Below are positions 38,073-47,483 of a DNA stretch of 64,000 nucleotides, in pieces (position 1 is the first letter of the stretch; every line of letters starts with the position of its first letter). Source of the stretch: a virus. A program made the position numbers and the translations under genes. Location of the stretch: positions 1 to 64,000 of the IMG/VR virus record IMGVR_UViG_3300031566_000020; one strand, 5' to 3'. Under the pieces are notes generated by a model. It was not told the origin of the DNA and ran no database searches. It saw nothing but the letters and a program-made list of their open reading frames with translations.

Positions 38073-40747
38073 TAAGAATCCTCATTATCAATTGTTAGTT
38101 CAGTTTTCATATCTGTTTTACCAGCAACTAAATATTCAGATTCAGCTTGAATATATTCGTCATCTGTATCATCAGGAAATTGAGAGTTAATAATCTCTAA
38201 TTCTTCTTGAGATTTTGAATTATCAGCGTTAATGGTAACTTTCCTATCAGCAGATGTGATTGTGATAGATTTTGCACTGACAGGAAAACCATTGTTTCCA
38301 TTAAATGTATTTGCTGATGTTGTATTATCAATATTTATTCTAGTTAATAAACCAATCTTATAATATAAGTAACAATCTATTGTCATTGTTAAATCACAAG
38401 AGGTATCAGGAAGAACTGTTCCGTTGATATTTTTTAACAATTCATATTCTAAATCAGCTACTGTTTTTGCATAATCAACATAATTATAAGATTCATCAGT
38501 TTTCTTGTATAAGCCATCTCCTCTATCATATAAATAAGGAGTTACGTTTTTTACACCATTTCTACAACTGATTTCTTTATATGGGGCATCACCAACATAA
38601 TAATACCCAAGTTCAGTTTCAGTATCATTCCATTTTCTTTGTCGCCAATGTGAAGCATTTAAAAGCATCCAGAGGTCTTCAGTAACAGGAGCTAAAGATG
38701 TTCCTATAAACCAAAAATGTTTTGAGATTGTACTTCCTAAATCAATCTCTCCCATTTTCTGTACAGTTGGTGACCAGAAATAAGTATATTGAGGAACAGA
38801 ATTCCATGTTCCTTCATGGATTCGCTGTGCAATATTTCCGGGTCTTGATGCACTACGATTTAATGGATTATAAAGACCATTATCACTAATAAAGAATGAA
38901 GTAACATGCTGGTCAATCTGTGTTCCTAAATCAACTTTAATTCCTTTATATTTTTTAGGATTATCCTCATTGCTAGGGTTAATATAAGGATTATAAATTC
39001 TAGGATTGCTCAATAAAACATCATACAAAGATAATCTAGCCCCTACACTTGGTAATGAAAGAGTAATAGTTTGTACCTTTGCTGTTGGTTCATCTTGATA
39101 AGCAGTAACTTCAACTTGTTCTTGAGAATCTGAATAGATACAGTTCAATTCTGCAATCTTTCCATTAAAAACTGTTACACCATCAATTGTAATAAGAACA
39201 GTATTTTGTGATGTTATTGTAGATGATGCACCTTCTAATGTATGATTTAAATCATCATGTTTTCGTGTTAAAGTAAATGTTGCTTGACTTTCAGTTCCTT
39301 CAGAGTGAGTTATTTCGATAGATTCCATAACCAAGTCAGTATTACCTAGTGTAACTCCATCAATTTTAACAACAAAATCCGATAAGTCAATAGGAACTAT
39401 ATCATCAATAGATGTAATAGCAACTGTTTCTTTTGTTAAACATTTAAAATCACTATTAACATAGAAGTAATCATAAGCTAATGCTGTAAATTCACTGTCC
39501 AATTCAAATGCATCTACAATATTAAAATCAGAATCAATCTCAAATGTTTCTTGAGAAACAGCTTTAAAATCTGTGTCTATTTCAAAATTAGACCTATCAT
39601 CAAGAGTATAGATTTCTCCTGTTGTTGAATCAGTTCCGGCATAAGTTATGCCTTTATTAGAGTTATTTTCTATTTGATAAACGTCATCTGTATCACTTAA
39701 ATCAATTGTTACTTTGCTAGATATATCAGAAATTTGGATTTTAGAAATCAGACCACTAGCACCAGATACATAAACATAATTTCCGGTAGTATCAAGACAA
39801 ATATCTTTTGCAGTGTTTATTGCAGAAATTGTTGTTCCTGTATATACTGGTGCGGTAGGTGTAGAAATATCAATTTTAATAAGTTTAGCTGGAGAAGTAT
39901 TTGTTACTGCTAACAAATAGTTTCCAGAATTTATAATTTTATTGATATTAGCACCTATTACTGGAAATGTAGGTGTTTGTACAGATGATGTTATTGTCAA
40001 AACCGAAGGTGTTACTAATGCATCAGTAAGTGTAACTGCTGATGTTGGTGTTTCTACAGAAGAAGTAATTGTTAAAACAGAAGGGGTAATTGTGACATTT
40101 GCGTTGTATTCTTCTGTTGGTGGAGTAAAAGTTGTTGTCCATCTTGCCACATCAGATACACGAATTTCATCTATCCAACCATTAAGATAATATCCAGCAT
40201 TATCAGACATTCGACCAAATTCTAAAGCAACTGCTCTATCAATAAAAGCAGTTGTACTAACACTTGCTGTAGCACCTTGTGGAACACCATCTTTAAAAAT
40301 ATACATACTTGTTCCAGACCGAACAATAGCCAAATGAAACCAAGAGCCTGTTGTTTCAGTAACTGCTCTGCTAAAATCAATACTTCCACCAGCATCCCTT
40401 ACTCTAAGGTTTCCACCTTCCCATGCTATGTAAAAGTAGTTTCCACTACCAGTTACCCTTGAACAAACCGTTGTTGATGGTGTGGCACTGTTCAAATATA
40501 ACCAACAATCAATTGTCCAATCATTTGCTCCAAAATCCCAATCTGCATGGTCACCAACTGATAAATAATCACCAAATGCTGATGTAAGGCATGACCCTGT
40601 GCCAAACTTTTGTTTAGCAGTGTCTACTTGGGCATTACCTTCAGCAGTGATTGTGTGACCAGTAGCAGAATAATCAGTAAATGTTGTTGATTCATCTACT
40701 CCATCACAATGTATAAGTAATTTTACATTACTATCTAAACCAGCCAT
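38072..40747 (-). CDS. LamG-bearing tail hub or tail-associated protein (891 aa)
   Basis: 891 residues. An N-terminal concanavalin/LamG-like domain (about 1-215, FGDYLSVGDHADWDFGANDW and YLNGWIDEIRVSDV) is followed by two near-identical Thr/Ser/Val repeats (TPSVLTITSSV) and a short beta-propeller-like segment (LIKIDISTPTAPVYTG). A large region from about 440 (SIEITHSEGTESQATFTLTRK and VFNGKIAELNC) resembles baseplate hub/distal tail proteins. It would sit at the tail tip and contact surface glycans. Probably follows the distal tail genes in assembly order. Confidence 0.65.
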   Translation of the reverse strand: MAGLDSNVKLLIHCDGVDESTTFTDYSATGHTITAEGNAQVDTAKQKFGTGSCLTSAFGDYLSVGDHADWDFGANDWTIDCWLYLNSATPSTTVCSRVTGSGNYFYIAWEGGNLRVRDAGGSIDFSRAVTETTGSWFHLAIVRSGTSMYIFKDGVPQGATASVSTTAFIDRAVALEFGRMSDNAGYYLNGWIDEIRVSDVARWTTTFTPPTEEYNANVTITPSVLTITSSVETPTSAVTLTDALVTPSVLTITSSVQTPTFPVIGANINKIINSGNYLLAVTNTSPAKLIKIDISTPTAPVYTGTTISAINTAKDICLDTTGNYVYVSGASGLISKIQISDISSKVTIDLSDTDDVYQIENNSNKGITYAGTDSTTGEIYTLDDRSNFEIDTDFKAVSQETFEIDSDFNIVDAFELDSEFTALAYDYFYVNSDFKCLTKETVAITSIDDIVPIDLSDFVVKIDGVTLGNTDLVMESIEITHSEGTESQATFTLTRKHDDLNHTLEGASSTITSQNTVLITIDGVTVFNGKIAELNCIYSDSQEQVEVTAYQDEPTAKVQTITLSLPSVGARLSLYDVLLSNPRIYNPYINPSNEDNPKKYKGIKVDLGTQIDQHVTSFFISDNGLYNPLNRSASRPGNIAQRIHEGTWNSVPQYTYFWSPTVQKMGEIDLGSTISKHFWFIGTSLAPVTEDLWMLLNASHWRQRKWNDTETELGYYYVGDAPYKEISCRNGVKNVTPYLYDRGDGLYKKTDESYNYVDYAKTVADLEYELLKNINGTVLPDTSCDLTMTIDCYLYYKIGLLTRINIDNTTSANTFNGNNGFPVSAKSITITSADRKVTINADNSKSQEELEIINSQFPDDTDDEYIQAESEYLVAGKTDMKTELTIDNEDS

Positions 40748-40760
40748 AATTTAAACCCCT

Positions 40761-41183
40761 TTATGCTAATTGAATTATTCCGCTACTTGACCAATTAATT
40801 TGAAATGTTCCGTTTAATACAACCTCGTCATCTCCAAAATCAATAGAACAAATAAGGTCATCTGTTCCTATTGTATCATCATAGATAACTGCATGACGAG
40901 CTGTAAAAGATGCTGATGTCCATGATAAATTATCTGCATCAAAATTTGCAACGTCATTAGCATCATCCTGTGTAACAGACTGATTGGCTAATGTTTTTTG
41001 TTCGTAACCAGTACCACTTGTTTCTACTTCATTTGCAGAAACATCAGCGAGAACATCATCATCAGCGTCAAAACTATGACTAGAATCCAATAAAAGAACT
41101 TTTATTGTATCCCCACCTGTTCCCATATCCATTAATGCATTCATTAAATTAGCTTTTGCTCTATTATAAACACCTGAAGCCAT
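40761..41183 (-). CDS. Phage structural protein of a common uncharacterised type
   Basis: 140 residues. It begins MASGVYNRAKANLMNALMD and has DTIKVLLLDSSHSFDADDDV and FTARHAVIYDD, a pattern shared by many small phage tail-module proteins. These are recurrent virion-associated proteins of unknown function. It is transcribed with the tail-tip genes. Confidence 0.65.
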   Translation of the reverse strand: MASGVYNRAKANLMNALMDMGTGGDTIKVLLLDSSHSFDADDDVLADVSANEVETSGTGYEQKTLANQSVTQDDANDVANFDADNLSWTSASFTARHAVIYDDTIGTDDLICSIDFGDDEVVLNGTFQINWSSSGIIQLA

Positions 41184-41185
41184 TT

Positions 41186-41368
41186 TTATTCCTCCTGATA
41201 TTGTCCACTTAATTTTAAAGGTTTTTGAATATTCACTTCAAAATCATTTGAACCATCTGTATAATAAGTATATTTTTTTAAAGCTGGTATTTTTTGTACA
41301 CTACCATCTTTTAAAGTTACTGTGATAAAACTTTCTTTAGTAACAATTTCTTTTACTATTTTATCCAT
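41186..41368 (-). CDS. Small hypothetical protein (60 aa)
   Basis: 60 residues, beta-rich, with ESFITVTLKDGSVQKIPALK. Good RBS (AGGAG) before the ATG. It has no recognised family and could be a small virion or chaperone factor. Confidence 0.5.
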   Translation of the reverse strand: MDKIVKEIVTKESFITVTLKDGSVQKIPALKKYTYYTDGSNDFEVNIQKPLKLSGQYQEE

Positions 41369-41376
41369 TATTTCTC

Positions 41377-41979
41377 CTAAGTAATTAATGATGTATCTTC
41401 GGTAAATTCATATGTACCACCGGATAATTCTGTTACTCTTACAATTGTAGAAGGAACTGCGTAAGTAGCAATCCAAATATCTCCGTTTCCATCTACAGTC
41501 ATTGACTTAGCATTTGTGATAGTAGTTCCGCTTTTTGTTAAATCAACAGTTGTTTGAAGAACTCCGGATGTGTTGTATTTTAAAAGCTTGGCATTAGCTC
41601 CACTTGCAGAGCCGGGCAACAAATACCATAAATCAGAGCCACTTATTAAAACATCAACAGGGTCTTCTGATTCAGGGTTTGTAATTTCAACGGTTGTTGT
41701 TAAAGGATTTGAAGCTGAAATAATTTCACCCAATAAAGTTGTATCTGAATAAGCTAAATAGATATAGGTTGCATCTCCGGCAATTGCCACAATTTCATCC
41801 ACATATTTATTTAAACTATAGTATGTCTGTTCAGGGTCAAGACATCCTTGTTTTTTCAAAATACAATAATCACTACTATTCTGTGCAAAAGCTGTCCATA
41901 AATGGTTGCTATTTGTATCAGAATACATAGCAGTGACATCTTCATTGCTTGAAAAACTATGTTGAGTTGTGATTGTCAT
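41377..41979 (-). CDS. Beta-propeller-like tail protein
   Basis: 200 residues with several propeller-blade-like units: DVTAMYSDTNSNHLWTAF, EIVAIAGDATYIYLAYSD, DVLISGSDLWYLLPG and SMTVDGNGDIWIATY. The blade pattern also occurs in the middle of the 891-residue protein downstream. It is probably a tail-tip protein; its partner is unknown. Confidence 0.6.
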   Translation of the reverse strand: MTITTQHSFSSNEDVTAMYSDTNSNHLWTAFAQNSSDYCILKKQGCLDPEQTYYSLNKYVDEIVAIAGDATYIYLAYSDTTLLGEIISASNPLTTTVEITNPESEDPVDVLISGSDLWYLLPGSASGANAKLLKYNTSGVLQTTVDLTKSGTTITNAKSMTVDGNGDIWIATYAVPSTIVRVTELSGGTYEFTEDTSLIT

Positions 41980-41992
41980 TATTTATCCTTTA

Positions 41993-42625
41993 TTAATTAT
42001 CTAACCATTTAACTACAAATACAGGACTTGCACTAAATCCAGTTGTTTGAGAAGCTGGAATTACTACACATATATTTGCATATAAATTGGTAGCTGTGCT
42101 TAAATAACCACTTCCATCATTTAATTCCAAATAATTTCCGTCTGTACTTCCAGCCATTCTTGTTCCGGTTGTAATCCATCCAGCTCCGGGTAATCCTGAA
42201 GTTGTTACAACACCACGAATAAAACTTGAAGATGGTGTTCCACTTCCAAGCATTGCTCCTGTTGCTGTGTTTAAATTATCATCATCATATACTTCTAACT
42301 GTGGTTCTGATGCTGTAGAAGCGTCAAATGCAAAACAAAGAACATACCTTTTATTAACATTGCCCATATTTGGTATATCTTTTAATTCATCTGCACTTGT
42401 ATCTTGAAGTAAATATGTATCCATGATAATTTGTGCCCCTGTTAATATTACACCAGCAGAAATAAGTTCTGCCTGTGATGGCACATCTTCCCCATCTGCT
42501 ACTACGCTATTTCCAGCAGTAAAGATAAGTTTATCTGAACTTTCTGCATACTCAACCCACTCAACCCCACTTGTTCCTTGTGGTGAATCAGTTGAATCAC
42601 AATTTACATAGACTTTTAAAGCCAT
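41993..42625 (-). CDS. Beta-rich tail protein
   Basis: 210 residues, beginning MALKVYVNCDSTDSPQG, rich in Ser, Thr, Gly and Asp. No catalytic motif is visible. Located just after the probable distal tail protein, it is likely part of the tail tip. Confidence 0.55.
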   Translation of the reverse strand: MALKVYVNCDSTDSPQGTSGVEWVEYAESSDKLIFTAGNSVVADGEDVPSQAELISAGVILTGAQIIMDTYLLQDTSADELKDIPNMGNVNKRYVLCFAFDASTASEPQLEVYDDDNLNTATGAMLGSGTPSSSFIRGVVTTSGLPGAGWITTGTRMAGSTDGNYLELNDGSGYLSTATNLYANICVVIPASQTTGFSASPVFVVKWLDN

Positions 42626-42640
42626 ACTATTTCTCCTTTG

Positions 42641-43057
42641 TTAAGCCCAAGCATCTACACGAAATGTGCAGACTACTCTTTGCCAAGTTATTCTTTTCTT
42701 TCGTGAATCTAAAGGAAACTGAAAAGAAGTTAATCTTTTCACCTTATAATCTTTTGTTGTTGTACTTGTTAAACCAACCTTTAACACATATTTTGTATTT
42801 TTAGCTATAGTTGTTAAAAGTGCATTCATTTCTGCAACTAATCCGGCATATGTGGTATTTTTTAACATAAAAGTTAATGTTAAATCCCAAGGTTCTGTTG
42901 AACCAGCCGAAATAATTGACCCCTGTCCTCTTAGAGAAGTATGTTCTACAAAAGATTGAGGGTCTTGGAAATCATCAATATCAGTCACATATTCAAATGT
43001 ATACTGCAATGATGTTCCTGTTGAATCATATAATTTAAATGTTGGTATGTATGCCAT
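42641..43057 (-). CDS. Probable distal tail protein (Dit-like)
   Basis: 138 residues directly downstream of the tape measure, the classical position of the distal tail gene. YIPTFKLYDSTGTSLQYTFEYV and EHTSLRGQGSIISAG match the N-terminal beta domain common to small Dit-like proteins. WDLTLTFML and the basic end KRITWQRVVCTFRV agree with a tail-ring subunit. Confidence 0.62.
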   Translation of the reverse strand: MAYIPTFKLYDSTGTSLQYTFEYVTDIDDFQDPQSFVEHTSLRGQGSIISAGSTEPWDLTLTFMLKNTTYAGLVAEMNALLTTIAKNTKYVLKVGLTSTTTKDYKVKRLTSFQFPLDSRKKRITWQRVVCTFRVDAWA

Positions 43058-43059
43058 GA

Positions 43060-45852
43060 TTATTTGTCCTCTATTTTATTATCTATGACTTTAGCCCCTT
43101 TTTCTTTTGGGTTATTTGCCACTCTATCCCACATCTTATCTAGCTGTTCATTAAAAATATAAACAATTCTTGGTTCAATTTCAGATACTGCTTTTTTGAA
43201 ATCTTCTTTAGAAGTAGAACCAATACTAAAGTTCTTTCCATCTATAACCAAATCCATTGTAACATGATGTTCAGATTTAGCTACTGTGCCTGTCTGTGGT
43301 ATAGGAGTTCCATATTTTTTAGCTTGTGCTTCTTGAGCTAAAACTGCCATTGTTTTTCCGCTTGATAATGCACTATCCATTCTTCTTCGTGCTTCTTCTA
43401 AACGTAAATTTTTCCTAGCTTGTAGCTCTTGCTGTGCTACAGTCTGTCCTATATCTGTTCTTCCAACAACTCCTCTATCAGAAACAGGTACATTTATCTT
43501 TTGTCCGCCTTTAAGCTCCTGAAAGCCAAACTGTGTTTTACCTTTAAAAAACGATAATGCTTGTTGTTCTTTAAAAATATCACCAAAATTCTCTTTAAAG
43601 ACATCAAGAGCTTTACCACCTTTTTTAACAAATGCACTAAAATCTACATCTCCAGCTAAAACATCACTTAATCCTTTAGCCATATCAACACCATATTTTT
43701 GTGCAATGTCATAAAGTTTTTTGGCTCTATCGGATAAATCAGTACCTAATTCTTTTTCATCATTGATAGCTTGTTCTTTTTTAAGTTGGTCATCTAATAC
43801 TTCAAAAATATCTTTTTCTTTTTTATAACGCTTATTTAATGCCTGTTCTGCTTTAAGAATTTCTGAAGTAGAAGCTCCTTCTAATTTTAGTCTGTCAAGG
43901 GTATTTTTAATAATAACATCTTGTAATTTGCCCTGACGAATAAAATTATCTTCTTTCTTTTTATCATTAATTTCTGATTGTTTTTGAGCTTTATCTACTT
44001 CTTTTTGTTTTGCAAGTATTTTTTCTAATTCAGCTCTTACTCTTTCAATATTAACACCTTCACCTAATCCTAAATTTGCACCTGTTCCAGCAACATCTAT
44101 TTTTGCTAAAACTGCTTCGATTTCTTCTATTGAAAGATTTCCTTTAAGCCCTTTATTAATAGCACCAGCCATATCCTGACCTATTTTATCAAAGGTCTTA
44201 TGAGTAGCTTTTGCATCTTTTTCTAATTTATTTGCTTGTTCTTTAACTTGGAGAGCAGTAAAGATACCAACACCTATTGCTCCAAGAGGAGTTGCTAAAC
44301 CAGTAACAATTTTTTTAGCGATACTTGGAACTGTAGCAGTAGCAAAAGCTAACAGTTGGGCACGAAACGCACCAACACCTATAATTCCTCCAGCTATTAA
44401 AGCGTTTTTAATTGTATAACCCATTGCTTCAGCACTACGTTCAACATCTTCTTGTGCCCCAACAACTTTTCTTAAAAGATTAATATATTTATCACCACCT
44501 ACTAATCCTTCTGTAAAAGCTTTTCCAATGAGTTTATTTAAGTTTTTATAACGGTCTGTTAAACCACTAATTGTTTCTGTTTGTTTATTAAATGTTTCGT
44601 CAAATGCTTCAAGGTCTGGTCTTAAAGCAAGGTTTTCTCTTAATACGTTTTTCAAAGAAACTAATGATGCAATAATTTCAGTCCTTCTTGCTCCAAATAA
44701 TTCGCCTAATGATTCAGCTAAATCGGCTGGAACTTCATCAACTGTTTTAAGTTCGGATAATCTATCAACTAACGCAAGAATAAATTCTGTTGTTCCTTGG
44801 GTACTTGGGTCAAAACTTAATTGTAATTTTTGAGATATTCCTTGAATATCAGCCAAAGCACTTAATAATGTTGTTCTTAATAATCTTCCAGCCCTCTTTG
44901 CCTGACCACCTGTACTAAGAGTGGCTAATACAGCAAGAGTATCATTAATAGATAAATTAGCTATGTTAGCTGTACCAGCAAATTTTTCTAAATCTTGGTT
45001 TAATTCTGTGATTTCAAAAGCGTTTGTTTGCCAAAGTTTATCTGTTAAAGCAAGAGCATTCTTAATAGCTAACTGTTTTTCCTCTGTGCTTCCAAGATTA
45101 TTTGTTAAAACACGCAAAGAACGAGCAAAAGCTTTAGCAGTTTCTTCACCTTCACCAAATAAATTAACAGCTAATTTCAAAGAACCAATACCACCAGCTA
45201 AAGATTCTTCAAGTGTAAAACCAACAGTAGCAAACTTCTGAATAGCATTAGTAACTTCTGTTACGCTTCTACCAGATTTAATAGAAAATTCTTCGATTTG
45301 GTCTTGTAATCCACTAAAATCATAACCCGGAGAAGTAGCAGATAAGTTGCGGTTTAATTTTTGCATTGCTCTATCAAATTCAGCAATAGTGGCTAATCCA
45401 TCTTTGATTGTACGAAAAACTGTGGCAATACCTTGACGTAAAGCAAACCAAACAGGGATAGTCAAAACAGCACGTTTTAATAGAGTTTTTAAGTTATCAC
45501 CAAAACTTCTTGTGACATTAGCTCCATTTTTTACTGTTTGATTAACAACCTGTTGATTTTTACCATAACCAGCAACAGTTCTTGTTAAAGTTTTATATTT
45601 ACCATCTACACCTTTTAAAACAGTTTCGTATGTTCTAAGCTGATTTGCAACTGTTCCGTCACCAAGCTTAATTCCTTTAGCGTTATAAGTTATCTTCTTT
45701 AGTTCATTAGATACAACACTTGCCCCTTTTACAAACTCTGTGCCTAAAGTTTTGGCTAATGTTTTATTTGTTAAATCAAGAACCTGTATTTGCCTTTTAG
45801 CTCTTGAAATGTCAGCATCATATTGTATAACTACTCTGTCACCTAAAGCCAT
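43060..45852 (-). CDS. Tail tape-measure protein
   Basis: 930 residues. An N-terminal coiled-coil segment precedes the TP901-type core (about 190-340, FSIKSGRSVTEVTNAIQKF, GEGEETAKAFARSL and TLSTGGQAKRAGRLLRTT). Hydrophobic helices near 490-520 (AGGIIGVGAFRAQLLAFATA) and a long Lys/Glu helical region follow. The length would give a tail of roughly 140 nm by the usual 0.15 nm per residue, which fits a siphovirus. The start overlaps the stop of the upstream chaperone-like gene (TAATG). Confidence 0.9.
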   Translation of the reverse strand: MALGDRVVIQYDADISRAKRQIQVLDLTNKTLAKTLGTEFVKGASVVSNELKKITYNAKGIKLGDGTVANQLRTYETVLKGVDGKYKTLTRTVAGYGKNQQVVNQTVKNGANVTRSFGDNLKTLLKRAVLTIPVWFALRQGIATVFRTIKDGLATIAEFDRAMQKLNRNLSATSPGYDFSGLQDQIEEFSIKSGRSVTEVTNAIQKFATVGFTLEESLAGGIGSLKLAVNLFGEGEETAKAFARSLRVLTNNLGSTEEKQLAIKNALALTDKLWQTNAFEITELNQDLEKFAGTANIANLSINDTLAVLATLSTGGQAKRAGRLLRTTLLSALADIQGISQKLQLSFDPSTQGTTEFILALVDRLSELKTVDEVPADLAESLGELFGARRTEIIASLVSLKNVLRENLALRPDLEAFDETFNKQTETISGLTDRYKNLNKLIGKAFTEGLVGGDKYINLLRKVVGAQEDVERSAEAMGYTIKNALIAGGIIGVGAFRAQLLAFATATVPSIAKKIVTGLATPLGAIGVGIFTALQVKEQANKLEKDAKATHKTFDKIGQDMAGAINKGLKGNLSIEEIEAVLAKIDVAGTGANLGLGEGVNIERVRAELEKILAKQKEVDKAQKQSEINDKKKEDNFIRQGKLQDVIIKNTLDRLKLEGASTSEILKAEQALNKRYKKEKDIFEVLDDQLKKEQAINDEKELGTDLSDRAKKLYDIAQKYGVDMAKGLSDVLAGDVDFSAFVKKGGKALDVFKENFGDIFKEQQALSFFKGKTQFGFQELKGGQKINVPVSDRGVVGRTDIGQTVAQQELQARKNLRLEEARRRMDSALSSGKTMAVLAQEAQAKKYGTPIPQTGTVAKSEHHVTMDLVIDGKNFSIGSTSKEDFKKAVSEIEPRIVYIFNEQLDKMWDRVANNPKEKGAKVIDNKIEDK

Positions 45853-46244
45853 TATTCGTCACCTTCTTTATCTTCAGTATTTTTTACACCAGAAAAAATA
45901 GGAATGTCAAACTGATTTTTCTTTTTACTGTTTCTTTGTTTGCGTTCTTCACGCTTCATTTTTCTTAAATCTTTTTCTATCGTTTTGGCTCTCCAATATA
46001 AAAAAGCATCACATCTGGAATTGTTATCTATTACTTTTTCATCAAGATTTTCCCACTCCATACTTGATAGTTCTGAATAAAGCATAGAATAGACACGAAG
46101 CCAATAAAGAAATAAATACTGTAATCCTGAAAAGGTATTCCGATTTTTAAATATATTAATTCCAGAACAGTCTTTTGAACAAGTATATATCTCTTGCCAA
46201 TAAGAAGACCTTGCGAGTTGTCTAATCTTATCTTCAATATTCAT
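45852..46244 (-). CDS. Probable tail assembly chaperone, second subunit
   Basis: 130 residues immediately upstream of the tape measure, mostly helical, with a basic Arg/Lys region (DLRKMKREERKQRNSKKKN). In siphophages the two genes between tail tube and tape measure encode assembly chaperones. It begins 2 bp after the previous stop, so a programmed frameshift as in other phages is not evident here. Confidence 0.55.
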   Translation of the reverse strand: MNIEDKIRQLARSSYWQEIYTCSKDCSGINIFKNRNTFSGLQYLFLYWLRVYSMLYSELSSMEWENLDEKVIDNNSRCDAFLYWRAKTIEKDLRKMKREERKQRNSKKKNQFDIPIFSGVKNTEDKEGDE

Positions 46245-46246
46245 TA

Positions 46247-46885
46247 TTATGTTAAGCTCAATAGTAAAGATTGAACTCCATCTAAAGCTATAGTAGATAA
46301 TCCAGATTCATCTTTTTTATAAGCTTCAAAGGAATCCCAAATCTTTTTTGTTTTATCATTAACAACTTCTTCTGTACACATATAAGCAAGATATCTATAA
46401 TATTCAACTTTAACCTGTGATTCAATACAAGGCGATAAATATTCAGCTATATCAATTAAAATATTTTGAAATCTTGTGTTTATTTCATCTTGTTTTTCCA
46501 ATGCTTTTGCTAATCTTTCAGGTTCATCAGAAGGTATTAGGGCTGTTTCAAGCATTGCATCTCTTAATTCGCTTAAAATCTGCTCTTTTTCTTTTTCTAA
46601 TGCCGGAATATCAATGTTTTGAGATTCTTTTAATATTTTAATCCAGTCCTTCTTTGTAACATTATCTTTATCCTTATAAAGTTTAATCTTTTCTTTGTTC
46701 TGAATACGTTCTGCTACAATCTGGTCTTCCTGACTAGGCATTCTAACCCTATAAGTAGCGTCTTTATAAGAAAATAAGTATTTATTATCTTCAATCAAAG
46801 CTCTTGTTGAAGTGCATAAATTTAAATCCTTTAAAGTCTGTTGGATTTCTGCTTTCTTTTCTTGTGATAATATTTCGTTTTCCAT
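46247..46885 (-). CDS. Probable tail assembly chaperone, first subunit
   Basis: 212 residues, largely helical, with YKDATYRVRMPSQEDQIVAE and later EYYRYLAYMCTEE. Position between the major tail protein and the tape measure supports a chaperone role. Good RBS upstream (AAAGGAG). No catalytic motif. Confidence 0.6.
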   Translation of the reverse strand: MENEILSQEKKAEIQQTLKDLNLCTSTRALIEDNKYLFSYKDATYRVRMPSQEDQIVAERIQNKEKIKLYKDKDNVTKKDWIKILKESQNIDIPALEKEKEQILSELRDAMLETALIPSDEPERLAKALEKQDEINTRFQNILIDIAEYLSPCIESQVKVEYYRYLAYMCTEEVVNDKTKKIWDSFEAYKKDESGLSTIALDGVQSLLLSLT

Positions 46886-46903
46886 ACTATTCTCCTTTAA
46901 TTG

Positions 46904-47110
46904 TTAAAAGCCATACTGGGTTTCATCATCTTCATCTAATTTTAAAAGGTCTTCAATACTAATCATTTTATCTGCTAAACCAGAATAATCATTATAATAA
47001 TGTGTGTGAATTTCAACAGTTCTCATTTCTTTAAGTTCTTCAATAGCTTTTCTAAGGTAAGCAAGTTCGGTTTCAATCATTTTAAGACGGTCAGTTTCTG
47101 GTTCACTCAT
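46904..47110 (-). CDS. Small helical protein (68 aa)
   Basis: 68 residues, acidic, with a coiled-coil start (ETDRLKMIETELAYLRKAIEEL). It lies after the terminator-like hairpin at 47129-47172 and before the chaperone gene. Function unknown. Confidence 0.55.
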   Translation of the reverse strand: MSEPETDRLKMIETELAYLRKAIEELKEMRTVEIHTHYYNDYSGLADKMISIEDLLKLDEDDETQYGF

Positions 47111-47128
47111 GGTATCTCCCTTTTTAAA

Positions 47129-47172
47129 TAAAAAAACCCCTATTGCCTAGATTATTCATCTGACTTAGGGGT
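47129..47172 (-). terminator. Rho-independent terminator, minus strand
   Basis: ACCCCTA (47166-47172 read on the minus strand) pairs with TAGGGGT (47136-47142), with an inner AGAT/ATCT hairpin in the loop. A run of seven T on the minus strand follows at 47130-47136. The stem covers the end and stop codon of the 88-residue gene. It would partly end transcription before the chaperone and tape-measure genes. Confidence 0.75.
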
Positions 47173-47418
47173 ATATATAGGAAACTCTTTATACTCTCTC
47201 CCTTCAGCATAAAACACAATGGTATTGCGAAGGGTACGAAATTCTTCGTAAATAAGTTCTTTTAAAAGAGCCTTTTGAAGACCAAGCACATTCTTGGTAA
47301 CTTCAGAAATATTAGGTTGTTCTTGTAAAACTTCAATCTGTTTACAAGCCTTACCAACCAAACTCCGGCTCTGGTCTTTACAAATCCTTTTAATAAATTC
47401 CTTAGTTGCTTTGTCCAT
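47152..47418 (-). CDS. Hypothetical protein after the major tail protein
   Basis: 88 residues, mostly helical (KQIEVLQEQPNISEVTKNVL). Its ribosome binding site (AAGGGG) can be paired away by an upstream CCCCTT (see the hairpin at 47424-47465). It is flanked by that element and a terminator. It could be an extra chaperone; no family is recognised. Confidence 0.55.
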   Translation of the reverse strand: MDKATKEFIKRICKDQSRSLVGKACKQIEVLQEQPNISEVTKNVLGLQKALLKELIYEEFRTLRNTIVFYAEGREYKEFPIYTPKSDE

Positions 47419-47423
47419 ACATT

Positions 47424-47465
47424 CCCCTTACATTTTGCAAGGGGAGGAAGGTTATCTCCCTCCCC
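47424..47465 (-). promoter_or_regulatory. Alternative hairpins controlling a ribosome binding site
   Basis: On the minus strand GGGGAGG (47459-47465) pairs with CCTCCCC (47441-47447), a strong stem after the major tail protein. The same CCCC together with TT (47439-47444) can instead pair with AAGGGG (47424-47429), which is the ribosome binding site of the next gene. The two structures exclude each other. The first leaves the binding site open and the second hides it. Confidence 0.6.
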
Positions 47466-47483
47466 AAGCATTAAACTACTTTA

